From the NCBI GenBank assembly GCA_905214875.1, contig CAJMNR010000007.1, positions 36,439 to 100,438 on the forward strand: a DNA stretch of 64,000 nt, read 5' to 3'. The notes beneath the pieces were generated by a model. The model was given only the letters and a program-made list of their open reading frames with translations. It did not search any database and was not told where the DNA came from. This DNA comes from an uncultured bacterium. GTDB lineage: Bacteria > Bacillota > Clostridia > Lachnospirales > Lachnospiraceae. How positions within the stretch are numbered: the first letter of the stretch is position 1; each line of letters begins with the position of its first letter. Of the stretch, positions 36,625 through 45,056 are shown piece after piece. The position numbers were made by a program, and so were the translations under genes.

Positions 36625-37245
36625 ATGAAAGTATTATTAGTAAATGGTAGTCCCAAATCAAATGGATGTACATACACAGCACTAGAGGAAGTAGCAAAAG
36701 AACTGAATAGAAACGGCATTGAAACAGAGATATTTCAACTGGGAGCTGACCCCGTTGCAGGTTGTATCGGATGTGGAGTTTGCTTAAAGACTGGAAAATG
36801 CTTTAGAAATGACTTAGTAAATGATTTCTTAGAGAAAGCAAAAGAAGCAGATGGCTTTGTTTTTGGCTCACCGGTACATTTCGCAGCAGCCTCCGGTTCC
36901 TTAACAGGATTCTTAGATCGTGCATTTTATGGAAGAGGCGGATTATTTGCAGGAAAATTAGGAGCAGCAGTCGTAAGCTGTAGACGTGGTGGTGCAAGTG
37001 CCGCAATTGATCAAATCAACAAGTATTTTTCAATCAGCAATATGCCTATCGTGTCTTCACAGTATTGGAATATGGTACATGGCAATACACCAGAGGAAGT
37101 AAAACAAGATTTAGAAGGTATGCAGACGATGCGTACATTAGGTCTTAATATGGCATGGTTATTAAGATGCATCGATGCCGGAAAGAAGGCAGGAATTGCT
37201 CTTCCAGAACGTGAAGCAGGAGTAAAAACAAACTTTATCAGATAA
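36625..37245 (+). CDS. Iron-sulfur flavoprotein / NADPH-dependent FMN reductase family
   Basis: The ATG at 36625 (AAGGAG eight bases upstream) gives 206 residues; the frame opens earlier but lacks a ribosome site. The flavodoxin-like fold starts with KVLLVNGSPKSNG. The compact cluster CIGCGVCLKTGKC (C-x2-C-x2-C-x5-C) is the [4Fe-4S] motif of archaeal and clostridial Isf proteins. It probably transfers electrons between ferredoxin and FMN, and some relatives reduce oxygen or peroxide. The partner is unknown. Confidence 0.85.
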   Translation: MKVLLVNGSPKSNGCTYTALEEVAKELNRNGIETEIFQLGADPVAGCIGCGVCLKTGKCFRNDLVNDFLEKAKEADGFVFGSPVHFAAASGSLTGFLDRAFYGRGGLFAGKLGAAVVSCRRGGASAAIDQINKYFSISNMPIVSSQYWNMVHGNTPEEVKQDLEGMQTMRTLGLNMAWLLRCIDAGKKAGIALPEREAGVKTNFIR

Positions 37246-37405
37246 AGATAAACTTCACATAAAATTCACTTGGAAATAATTGACAGCTCCTTTGTCCTAA
37301 ACTATAATTAATATGGTTGCAAAAGATATGCGCAGTATAAATTATGATGGTTAAAGGAGTTGTATCAAAATAATCGAGACAAATGCAGTACAAAAAAGTT
37401 TATCG

Positions 37406-38491
37406 ATGTTGGATGTAGTTCGATCGGAACTCCATAACATAATCGTAAATGAAGATGATTTCGAGGTACGGCAACCAATCTTGAAGCGTTATAAGGACAT
37501 CGTAGAAGTGATTGTTGAAGAAGATAACCATAGTGTAGAGGCATATTCTTTACTAGCGGTAATTGCAAATGAGTTAAGACTAGGTAATGAAGTCTCAATT
37601 GGTTATCTTACCAATTGTTATACGAGGATGGAAAAACATTTTTCAAAAGAAGAGTACGCTATATGGGCAACTAATATGGCGTATTTTTATTTGGAAGAAG
37701 GGTCTTTACAACAGGTAGAATCGGCCAGAAATCTGCTGGATCAGGCAGTAAGTCAGGAGATTTTATTTCCTCAAACGTATTATGCTTATGGAAGGACGTT
37801 GTATGAACTGAATGAATTTGAAGAGGCGTCCAAACAGTTTCACAAGTGCTACACCCTTACGAAAGACAAAAGGTACCGTTTTAATGAGGCAGTCAGCTTG
37901 ATTAAATGTAGCAAGCCTGAGCAGGCAATTAAGCTATTAAAAGAGATTCACAGCTATCCATTTAAGACGAAGCTGGATGCGAAGATTACATGTGTTTTAG
38001 GAGTAGAATTAGCACATCAGGGAAGAATTTTAGAAGCAAAGAAACTTGCAAACCAGTTGTACACAAGCTCATTTCTTGAGTTTGCAATTGATGAGATGGA
38101 ACTTGCAGATTTTATGTATCTCATCGAGAATTATAGTGCAGCCAAAGAGCTTTACGAGCAGTGCAATCATTATTTGATCGATGCAAAGTGGATCAGCCGC
38201 TATTTTTATACACTCAATTGCCTTGGGTTGAAGGCAGTGGCGGCAAAGAAAATGAAAGCAATAAAAAAAGGAATTCGCAGTTCCCTCTTAGATGTAAAAC
38301 ATCGTAAATCATTGTTTGATGAAATCTCAGAGAGAGAAGAATACATAGAAATAGAGAAACAGAGACTAAAGAATATCAAGGATGGCTACAGTCAAGTATT
38401 TGATAATAATGTAAAGCCACCGCTAGAGATACATTATGACATTCAATATTGTTGCTTTTTAATCGGATGTCCAAGACATGGCTTGCGTTAG
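37406..38491 (+). CDS. TPR-like helical repeat protein, function unknown (start uncertain)
   Basis: A 361-residue, soluble, mainly helical protein. TPR-like pairs are visible around residues 115-225 (YYAYGRTLYELNEFEEASKQ; AVSLIKCSKPEQAIKLLKEI). The C-terminus is cysteine-containing (YCCFLIGCPRHG). The first in-frame ATG, 37406, has no ribosome site. A good AAAGGAG is at 37353-37359 and the frame is open from there without any ATG, GTG or TTG. It ends at a strong terminator. I do not recognise a function. Confidence 0.78.
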   Translation: MLDVVRSELHNIIVNEDDFEVRQPILKRYKDIVEVIVEEDNHSVEAYSLLAVIANELRLGNEVSIGYLTNCYTRMEKHFSKEEYAIWATNMAYFYLEEGSLQQVESARNLLDQAVSQEILFPQTYYAYGRTLYELNEFEEASKQFHKCYTLTKDKRYRFNEAVSLIKCSKPEQAIKLLKEIHSYPFKTKLDAKITCVLGVELAHQGRILEAKKLANQLYTSSFLEFAIDEMELADFMYLIENYSAAKELYEQCNHYLIDAKWISRYFYTLNCLGLKAVAAKKMKAIKKGIRSSLLDVKHRKSLFDEISEREEYIEIEKQRLKNIKDGYSQVFDNNVKPPLEIHYDIQYCCFLIGCPRHGLR

Positions 38492-38526
38492 TTGGCAGGC
38501 AACCATAAAACTAAATAATTTATTAG

Positions 38527-38556
38527 GCGTATCACCAAGTGGTGATACGCTTTTTT
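38527..38556. terminator. Rho-independent terminator
   Basis: GCGTATCACC-AAGT-GGTGATACGC followed by TTTTTT; perfect ten-base stem. Ends the TPR gene and lies at the convergent 3' end of the MFS gene. Confidence 0.9.
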
Positions 38557-39844
38557 AGTTGATAGTCGTAGCTACTTCGGTTTCTTTATAGTGCCTTGAC
38601 ATAAGTGTCAGTACGAGTCTGCTTATGAACATCATGATCAGTGCAGAGATAATATAAAGGATGATTAATTTTCCGTCTAAAGCGGTAAACAGGCCGCCAA
38701 AGATAATCTGTCCAAGAGGCATAAGGGAAGCACTTACGGAACTTACCAAAGCCATGATTTTGCCCATTTTATCCTGAGGCGTTTGTAGCTGCATAAAGGT
38801 CATACATATGATGTTTAACAGGGCAAGCAGGATGGAAAATAGGAATCCAATAAAGGTAAATAACACGTAGCTAAGATACGATGGACCAGAAGGATTCATA
38901 AATATCGTCAAAGTTGGAAGTCCCATTAATAGAACGACTACGGCAATCAAGCTGAAGTAAAGATGGATCTTTGCCATTGGAATATGTTTGCTTGCAAATC
39001 CGACTAGTATGGAACCAGTAATCATGCCAACATAGATAAAGCCTTCACTGATACCATAAAGCTGGCTTGAAATACCAAAGATGACTTTCTCAATATAAGG
39101 GAATCCCACGGTGTAAAGAGGAGTCAAAAACAAGTTAAGGCTTGATGCAACAAGTATCATGTAGAGAATCAAACGCTGCTCGTGAATTAAGTAATGGATG
39201 CTTTCCTTTAAGTCAGAAGAAATCGTATGCAACGTACCTTTTTCCATGACTGTCTTTTCAAATGGTATGCTTAAGAACAGCTCCATAATAGCTGAAAATA
39301 TAAAGCTAATGATGTTGATTAAGAACACGACTTTGATTCCGAAGAAACCATACAAGAATCCAGCAGCAACAGGACCCGTAAGGGAGGTAACAGCTGAAAT
39401 CTCATTTACGATGCTGTTAGCAGAAGCAAGGTTTTCCTTTCCCGTAATAGCAGGAATGGAAGCACGAACCGTTGGATCGTAAAAACTCTGGATGAGAGCC
39501 AGTGTACATAATACGATACCGATTAGAACAATCTGGTTCGATACTGCAGAAGAAAATAAATAAAATGCTAAAAGCATAAATCCTGAGAAGAAATCAAGGA
39601 TGACCATAATATGCTTTTTGTTCTTTCGATCTGCAAGAGCACCACCGATTGGTGAGAATATAATTTGAGGGATAATGCTTAGTGCAAGCAAGGTAGAGAA
39701 GATGGCGGCGGATCCCGTCAAATCCAGTATGTACAAAGAAAGTGCATAACGTTGCAGAGCGTTTCCAAAAAGTGAGATTAGCTGACCGATAGCCAGTATT
39801 GTAAAATCCTTAGTAAACAGTTTGTTTTTAGATTCTGATTTCAT
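38555..39844 (-). CDS. MFS transporter (probable drug exporter)
   Basis: A 429-residue MFS protein with 12 predicted helices, starting at ATG 39844 seven bases after AAAGGGG. Motif A is recognisable as GGALADRKNKKHIM. It resembles the enterobactin-exporter/macrolide-efflux (EntS/MefA-like) group. It is divergent from a TetR gene with two shared operator-like sites, so its expression is probably induced by the compound it exports. The substrate cannot be read from sequence. Confidence 0.9.
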   Translation of the reverse strand: MKSESKNKLFTKDFTILAIGQLISLFGNALQRYALSLYILDLTGSAAIFSTLLALSIIPQIIFSPIGGALADRKNKKHIMVILDFFSGFMLLAFYLFSSAVSNQIVLIGIVLCTLALIQSFYDPTVRASIPAITGKENLASANSIVNEISAVTSLTGPVAAGFLYGFFGIKVVFLINIISFIFSAIMELFLSIPFEKTVMEKGTLHTISSDLKESIHYLIHEQRLILYMILVASSLNLFLTPLYTVGFPYIEKVIFGISSQLYGISEGFIYVGMITGSILVGFASKHIPMAKIHLYFSLIAVVVLLMGLPTLTIFMNPSGPSYLSYVLFTFIGFLFSILLALLNIICMTFMQLQTPQDKMGKIMALVSSVSASLMPLGQIIFGGLFTALDGKLIILYIISALIMMFISRLVLTLMSRHYKETEVATTIN

Positions 39845-39870
39845 AATATACCCCTTTCTATAATGAAAAA

Positions 39871-39886
39871 CTGAACCAAAGTTCAT
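39871..39886. promoter_or_regulatory. TetR operator, copy 1
   Basis: CTGAACCAAAGTTCAT, an imperfect inverted repeat sharing CTGAAC-N4-GTTCA with the second site. It lies just downstream of the predicted start of MFS transcription. Confidence 0.75.
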
Positions 39887-39898
39887 TTTCTGATTTGG

Positions 39899-39927
39899 AT
39901 TATACTGGAAATAAAATACAATGTCAA
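39899..39927 (-). promoter_or_regulatory. Sigma-A promoter of the MFS gene
   Basis: On the minus strand TTGACA (39922-39927), 17 bases, TATAAT (39899-39904): a perfect consensus. It lies between the two operators. Confidence 0.88.
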
Positions 39928-39934
39928 TAGAAAA

Positions 39935-39950
39935 CTGAACTTTAGTTCAG
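39935..39950. promoter_or_regulatory. TetR operator, copy 2
   Basis: CTGAACTTTAGTTCAG: a perfect six-base inverted repeat around a four-base centre. It is just upstream of both the MFS -35 box and a possible TetR -35 (TTGACA, 39955-39960), so binding could control both genes. Confidence 0.8.
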
Positions 39951-40014
39951 ATTATTGACATCGTACAAAGAGATGGGTAACATAAGAGTAACTAGCGGAT
40001 AGGAGGAGCACAGG

Positions 40015-40602
40015 ATGCAAAAAAGAAGTATTGAAAGTCGTGAAAAATTATTGAAAGCAGCCTATGAGCTATTTTCTGAAAAAGGATATTATTATACGAA
40101 TACAAAGGAAATCGTAAAGCGTGCCGGAATCTCCATCGGAAACTTTTATAATTATTTCAAGGATAAAGGGGATATTTATAACGAACTCGCACGTGAGTAT
40201 ATCGAAGGTTCTGAGAAGGCAATCGCAGGATTATTAGAACAACTAAAAGGACTTGATAAAGAAGAAGGACGAGCGTTTTTAACTGAATTTATGCATCGTC
40301 AATTACAGAGGGCAACAGCATCTGGAAACTTCTTTGATGATTCAACAATTATTGCAAAAGAGAGCACGGATCTTATCGATATAATTCGAGAAGGAGAAGC
40401 AAGGGTCACTAACGTGTTTGAAGAATTTCTTAAAGGACAGTTTACAAAAAAGCCAGAGATCTCCTATGCGGTAATGGCGCGAATGCTTTATGTTACGACC
40501 AATGAAGTTATGAACGATATGATTAACATTGAAGATGAAGAATATCGTCGGGAATATATCCAAACTTTAGTGGATTTTATTATGAATTATGCCTATGAAT
40601 AA
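40015..40602 (+). CDS. TetR/AcrR family regulator
   Basis: A repressor of 195 residues. The N-terminal helix-turn-helix is typical: LLKAAYELFSEKGYYYTNTK, then EIVKRAGISIGNFYNYFKDK. The C-terminal ligand domain is variable, as expected. The ATG follows AGGAGGAG. The gene is divergent from the MFS exporter with two operators between them, so autoregulation and control of the exporter are likely. Confidence 0.92.
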   Translation: MQKRSIESREKLLKAAYELFSEKGYYYTNTKEIVKRAGISIGNFYNYFKDKGDIYNELAREYIEGSEKAIAGLLEQLKGLDKEEGRAFLTEFMHRQLQRATASGNFFDDSTIIAKESTDLIDIIREGEARVTNVFEEFLKGQFTKKPEISYAVMARMLYVTTNEVMNDMINIEDEEYRREYIQTLVDFIMNYAYE

Positions 40603-40673
40603 TTGCTTGTGTTTCTATTAGTACAGCTCTATACTTAAAGTATGAAAGATTTGTTTTTTTAGGAGGACAACAT

Positions 40674-41147
40674 ATGAGAAAGATAGCTAAGAAAATCGAA
40701 GTACCTTACATATTGTTATTTGTTGCAGGAATCACAGTGGGTTGCTTGGCCTTTTTTATGAGTCTGAATAAAAAAACGGTTACTTTTGATGTAAAGCCTC
40801 AGAATGTAGAATATATGACGGTGAGCGGTTATTCAATTCTGCATGGGAAAACGAAGAAGATAACGGATCTGACAATGATCAGTCGTTTACTGGAAGAAGC
40901 AAAAGAGGAACCGTTTTATTATTGGGGAAGTAAAGAGAAACGCTTAAATCAACATCAGGTAGAGAAAAGTAGCAGTAATTTATGCTTTTCATTTTATGAT
41001 GAGAATGATCAGTGCATTGGGAAGATTTTAAAAGATGAAGTTTGTGGTGGCTACGTAACAGAAAAAAGTGATGGGTATTACATATTTAGCGGAGAAGAAG
41101 AGGAACTTAAAGAGGCAGCAGGAACTATTATTAAAACGTTGAAATAG
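40674..41147 (+). CDS. Membrane-anchored hypothetical protein
   Basis: A 157-residue protein with one N-terminal helix (about residues 12-30) and an external domain. The ATG follows AGGAGG. No known domain is recognised; YYIFSGEEEELKEA and CIGKILKDEVCGGY are features. It stands about 70 bases after the TetR gene and could be read through from it or have its own promoter. Confidence 0.68.
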   Translation: MRKIAKKIEVPYILLFVAGITVGCLAFFMSLNKKTVTFDVKPQNVEYMTVSGYSILHGKTKKITDLTMISRLLEEAKEEPFYYWGSKEKRLNQHQVEKSSSNLCFSFYDENDQCIGKILKDEVCGGYVTEKSDGYYIFSGEEEELKEAAGTIIKTLK

Positions 41148-41162
41148 TGATAGGAGAATGGT

Positions 41163-41216
41163 ATGAATCAGAGGAAGATCGCGAATATTATTATAAAGAT
41201 TGAACATTTGATGTGA
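41163..41216 (+). CDS. Possible 17-residue peptide
   Basis: ATG behind ATAGGAGAATGGT encodes MNQRKIANIIIKIEHLM, then TGA. It may be a real short peptide, or the surviving start of a lost gene. Evidence is only the ribosome site and the open frame. Confidence 0.25.
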   Translation: MNQRKIANIIIKIEHLM

Positions 41217-41245
41217 CAGATTACAAATAGCCTGTTATAAAAATG

Positions 41246-41296
41246 AAAAACACCCAGGAACTGTTAGTAATAAACTAACGTTCCTGGGTGTTTTTT
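41246..41296. terminator. Bidirectional rho-independent terminator
   Basis: AAAAACACCCAGGAAC-(T)-GTTAGT pairs with ACTAAC-GTTCCTGGGTGTTTTT around loop AATAA: 22 pairs with one bulge. Confidence 0.92.
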
Positions 41297-41310
41297 AAGT
41301 CTTAGGAAAC

Positions 41311-42096
41311 TTATTTGTTCTCGTTTTCTTTTTTAGCAAGGGAAAGAATGTCTTTTATTTCTTCCGCAGGCATGTTTGTGAAGTTACATAATTCTTCGAT
41401 AGAAGCAGTGTGTCCTAATGTTTCTGCTAATGCTTTTTGTGCTTCGTAGATTAAGTTGGATTTTGCAACGATTGTGCTCTCAATGTCATTTTCTTCTGTG
41501 TTTTCATCAATGAATTCGATCATTGCCTGATCTACAGAAGCAAGAAGTGCTTCAGGAACTTCAGTTGGTGTGATAGAAGCATTTGCAAGACTTTGGATTC
41601 CACAGAGGAGTCCGATGTTACCTTCCTGGATTAAGTCTTCTAAATTAACATTGCGGGAAGCATATGTCTTTGCGTGGTCGATTACTTTACGTAACCATTG
41701 ATCGGAAATCTTAGAAGTTACGGAAGTGTCACCGTTTAGAAGTCTTTCATAGAGTCCGTATTCTTCTTCTTCAGAAAGGACAGGGAGCTCATTGATATCC
41801 TCCATATACATTTGGAAGAATAATGATTCAGCAAGTGAATCACTGCCTTCTTCTTCCGTTTGTTCCTCTTCGGATTCTGTTTCTTGCTCTTGTGATTCTT
41901 CTTGTTCTTCTAGTTGTTCTTCTTCATCTGTCGGTGGATGTAAAAGGTATTGGTATACCATTTCTTCCTGTTCGTCAGTTAAATCCATATCTTTAAAATA
42001 AGTCTTTATGTCATCTCGTTTGACTGGTTCGCCTGAAACACGAACAATTTCCGCAACCGAGCGTAATGTTTCCATAAAATTAGATTGATTGCTCAT
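41311..42096 (-). CDS. Sigma-70-like protein lacking promoter-recognition regions
   Basis: ATG 42096 is five bases after GGAGG, giving 261 residues. Residues 25-60 resemble sigma region 1.1 (DDIKTYFKDMDLTDEQ). A very acidic linker follows (Glu/Gln-rich, about residues 57-90). A region 1.2-like MYMEDINELPVLSEEEEYGL is next, then a region 2.1/2.2-like NVNLEDLIQEGNIGLLCGI, and finally a region 3-like ETLGHTASIEELC. Regions 2.3-2.4 and 4, which melt and read promoters, are missing. It might bind core polymerase or regulators rather than act as a sigma factor. Confidence 0.82.
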   Translation of the reverse strand: MSNQSNFMETLRSVAEIVRVSGEPVKRDDIKTYFKDMDLTDEQEEMVYQYLLHPPTDEEEQLEEQEESQEQETESEEEQTEEEGSDSLAESLFFQMYMEDINELPVLSEEEEYGLYERLLNGDTSVTSKISDQWLRKVIDHAKTYASRNVNLEDLIQEGNIGLLCGIQSLANASITPTEVPEALLASVDQAMIEFIDENTEENDIESTIVAKSNLIYEAQKALAETLGHTASIEELCNFTNMPAEEIKDILSLAKKENENK

Positions 42097-42235
42097 AATA
42101 TCCTCCATACTGTCTTGATTATATCCCATATTATCATTTCTAATACAAGAAAGTAAAGGGGGGACACACAATACTTGACGAAAAATGAGATAATTAGTAT
42201 TCTAATACATAATATACGAGAGAGAGGTTGATTAT

Positions 42236-43138
42236 TTGGAGAAGCAAAAGATTAGAAATGGTTGTTTGTTATTTTTAACATCAATTATTTGGGGGATTTC
42301 TTTTGTGGCACAATCGGTAGGAATGGAGCATGTTGGACCATTTACGTTTACCGGAGTCCGCTGTACATTAGGAGGAATCGTCTTATTACCGTACATAGCA
42401 ATTCGAAATCGAAATCGCATTCAAATTAAGGAAGAAAAAGAAAAAGACAATAAGACAGTATTGGTAGCTGGGCTCGTTTGTGGCGTTCTTTTGTTTTTAG
42501 GAACCATGTTCCAACAAACTGGGATTATGACCACATCTGCTGGAAAAGCAGGTTTTTTAACGGCACTGTATATTATCCTTGTACCTATGATTGGATTGCT
42601 GTTTGGAAAGAAAGCAGGAATACGGTTGTGGATCAGTGTGTTGCTTTCTTTGGGCGGCCTTTATCTTCTATGTATGAAAGAAAGCTTCGTCTTGAGACAG
42701 GGAGATATTCTGCTAATCATTGGAGCAGTCGTATTTTCGGTTCATATCTTGGCCATTGATCATTTTACCAATAAGGTAGATGGAGTGAAGATGAGCTGCA
42801 TTCAATTCTTTGTCTGTGGATTATTAGGAATCGTATGTATGTTTATTTTTGAGGAACCGAAACTTACGGCAATTATCAATGCATGGCAACCAATTATCTA
42901 TTCGGGAGCGCTTTCTTGCGGAATTGGCTATACGCTTCAGATCGTAGGGCAAAAGGGAATGAATCCAACGGTGGCCTCCTTACTCTTAAGTTTGGAAAGC
43001 GTTAACGCGGCAATTGCAGGATGGCTGATTTTGGGACAAAAACTTAGTCAGACGGAACTGTTTGGATGCTTGCTTGTATTTATAGGAATCATTATTGCGC
43101 AATTACCCAATAGAAGAGCGGTATCCGTAAATGCATAA
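42236..43138 (+). CDS. DMT/EamA family transporter
   Basis: A 300-residue protein with ten helices in two EamA repeats (first: LLFLTSIIWGISFVAQSVG). The start is TTG at 42236, eight bases after GAGAGAGG. Family members export amino acids or metabolites. There is no neighbour that names a substrate. The stop is about 50 bases upstream of the hydrogenase ribosome site. Confidence 0.9.
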   Translation: MEKQKIRNGCLLFLTSIIWGISFVAQSVGMEHVGPFTFTGVRCTLGGIVLLPYIAIRNRNRIQIKEEKEKDNKTVLVAGLVCGVLLFLGTMFQQTGIMTTSAGKAGFLTALYIILVPMIGLLFGKKAGIRLWISVLLSLGGLYLLCMKESFVLRQGDILLIIGAVVFSVHILAIDHFTNKVDGVKMSCIQFFVCGLLGIVCMFIFEEPKLTAIINAWQPIIYSGALSCGIGYTLQIVGQKGMNPTVASLLLSLESVNAAIAGWLILGQKLSQTELFGCLLVFIGIIIAQLPNRRAVSVNA

Positions 43139-43223
43139 AACGATAGGAAGTTACAAATCATGATTTTATATGAAACATTTTATATAGAAGGAGAGCAGTA
43201 AAGTAAATGATAAATATCATGAT

Positions 43224-44552
43224 TTGTATAAAGGACTTATAAAGGCATATTACGATAGCCACTTTGAGGATGAATTTGCAAAGCTTTTAAAAGAATTTGA
43301 TGATAAGGAAGAAGCAAAAGCAGTTCTTGCAACCTTGTGTGGTGTGGAGGAGATTAAAACAAAGGATGACAATGAATTCGTATATAGGTTAATCAATGCC
43401 ATAACAAAGCAGCAAGTAAGAGATAAGATAGTGCTAAAAGTTAGTGCTTGTAGTGAAGATTGTGAGACAACGGATGGCAAGAGTAAGTGTATGAGTACTT
43501 GTCCATTTGAAGCGATAAAGAGAGACGAAAAGACAGGAGATAAAAGGATTGATGGAGATTTATGCATGTCCTGTGGCAGATGTGTCAGTATCTGTGATCA
43601 AGGACATTATATGGATGTTCCGCAAGCAATGCCAATTATGGACCTGTTAAAGAATAATGAGAAAGTAATTGCAATGGTTGCACCGGCAATTGCAGGGCAG
43701 TTTGGTGAAAATGTAACGTTAGATCAACTACGGGAAGCATTTATCAAAATTGGCTTTACAGATATGTTTGAAGTTGCCATGGCCGCGGATGTATTAAGCA
43801 TGAAAGAAGCTATGGAATATAACGAGTTTGTCAATGATAAAGGCGACTTTATGATTACTTCTTGCTGTTGTCCAATTTGGGTCGGAATGCTTAAGAAAAA
43901 TTATCATCAAATCGTGAAAGATGTCAGCCCATCCGTATCTCCTATGGTTGCTATGGGGCGTATTATAAAAGCATTAAATGGTGATGTGAAATGTGTATTC
44001 GTTGGGCCATGTATTGCCAAAAAAGCAGAGGCCAAAGAACCAGATATTTCGGATTCTACGGATTATGTATTGACGTTTGAAGAAGTCAAATTGATCTTTG
44101 ATGCATTTGGAATCGATCCAGCAAAACTAAAAGGTGTGCCAACTTTGGAATATGCTTCTACAGGCGGAAGGCTGTATGCTAGGGCTGGCGGCGTAAGCGA
44201 GGCAGTCTTTGATGTGATTGACCAGATGTATCCGGAGAAGAGGAAACTATTCAGTTCTCTTCAGGTAGATGGAGTTGCTGATTGCAAGAAGATGTTAGAT
44301 GAACTTGTTCAAGGCAAGGTACGTGCAAGCTTTATTGAAGGGATGGGCTGCAATGGAGGATGCGTCGGTGGTCCGAAAGCATTGATTCCAAAAGAAGAAG
44401 GACGAGTTTTCGTAGATAAAGAGGCTCATGATTCAGCCATTAAGATGCCAATGCATAGCGAGATTATCGAAGAAATCCTTGAAAATATCGGTATCAATGA
44501 TTTGGAAGCTCTTCGTAGTGACCATAGCATGTTTGAACGGAAATTTGAATAA
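43224..44552 (+). CDS. Monomeric [FeFe] hydrogenase, group-B-like (start uncertain)
   Basis: The 442-residue protein has an N-terminal helical region, a two-[4Fe-4S] ferredoxin domain (CMSTCPFEAI; CMSCGRCVSIC) and the H-cluster domain. H-cluster motifs are SCCCPIW (L1), VGPCIAKKAEA (L2) and EGMGCNGGCVGGPK (L3). L2 with GPC instead of MPC and the short L3 point to group B rather than classic group A. The only in-frame start is a TTG at 43224 with no ribosome site, while AAGGAG is at 43188-43193 and the frame is open between (VNDKYHD). It likely oxidises or makes H2 with ferredoxin. Confidence 0.9.
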   Translation: MYKGLIKAYYDSHFEDEFAKLLKEFDDKEEAKAVLATLCGVEEIKTKDDNEFVYRLINAITKQQVRDKIVLKVSACSEDCETTDGKSKCMSTCPFEAIKRDEKTGDKRIDGDLCMSCGRCVSICDQGHYMDVPQAMPIMDLLKNNEKVIAMVAPAIAGQFGENVTLDQLREAFIKIGFTDMFEVAMAADVLSMKEAMEYNEFVNDKGDFMITSCCCPIWVGMLKKNYHQIVKDVSPSVSPMVAMGRIIKALNGDVKCVFVGPCIAKKAEAKEPDISDSTDYVLTFEEVKLIFDAFGIDPAKLKGVPTLEYASTGGRLYARAGGVSEAVFDVIDQMYPEKRKLFSSLQVDGVADCKKMLDELVQGKVRASFIEGMGCNGGCVGGPKALIPKEEGRVFVDKEAHDSAIKMPMHSEIIEEILENIGINDLEALRSDHSMFERKFE

Positions 44553-44564
44553 AGAGTAAGAGAA

Positions 44565-44616
44565 GGCTGTTGTATAGTCAAGCATTGAGAGGCTTGGCTG
44601 TGCAACAGCCATTTTA
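44565..44616 (+). terminator. Terminator after the hydrogenase
   Basis: A 19-pair stem (44565-44583 with 44592-44610; a few G-U pairs) and loop ATTGAGAG, followed by ATTTTA. Confidence 0.72.
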
Positions 44617-44734
44617 CGACATTGCTGTCAAAAAATAATACACAAGAAAATTTAAAAAAATAGTTTGTCCGCTGTCACAAGAATTAAAGCAATACATAGT
44701 ATATATAGTGTAATGAAGCTTAGCGGGGGTGAGA

Positions 44735-44761
44735 ATGGAAAGTAGAAGACCAAAGAAGTAA
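44735..44761 (+). CDS. Possible eight-residue leader peptide
   Basis: GGGGGTGAGA precedes an ATG that encodes MESRRPKK, then TAA. It lies in the 500-base gap before the structured RNA and the ABC genes. A second possible peptide of 14 residues starts at 44764. Either could be a leader or chance. Confidence 0.25.
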   Translation: MESRRPKK

Positions 44762-44811
44762 CATGGCAAAAAGCACATTTCGACAAACTAATTTCTACAT
44801 ATTATAACAAG

Positions 44812-44955
44812 TAAAAAAGAGTAGCGAACTAGGATAACATAGCAAGTATAGCCCTGTCTTATTAGGCACAACAATGTCCCATCACTAACAGTAGTAGACT
44901 GGGAACCAGTATTTCATGTTGCTATCGTATTCTAAATCGAGCTACTCTTTTTTAG
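44812..44955 (+). ncRNA. Candidate structured small RNA, about 145 nt
   Basis: The ends pair perfectly over 13 bases (44813-44825 with 44941-44953), and the 3' strand ends in TTTTTT. Inside, seven pairs (44830-44836 with 44928-44934), a 2x2 loop and seven more pairs (44839-44845 with 44919-44925) continue the rod. The apical part can form TCCCA/TGGGA or ACTGG-GAA-CCAGT. A TATTAT box at 44800-44805 could be its -10. The shape recalls 6S RNA, but I cannot assign a family. It could also be the leader of the ABC operon. Confidence 0.55.
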
Positions 44956-45056
44956 TGTATAATTCTATACGCTTGATGAGAGTTGCTTTTTAGATAGCAA
45001 ACGAGTACACTATTGAGGAGTTACATATATTAGAAACTTATGTATGGAGGGATAAA

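Noticed and set aside
44812..44955. T-box riboswitch
   Set aside because: No AGGGTGG-type antiterminator bulge or specifier loop is seen, and the next gene is an ABC ATPase, not an amino-acid gene.
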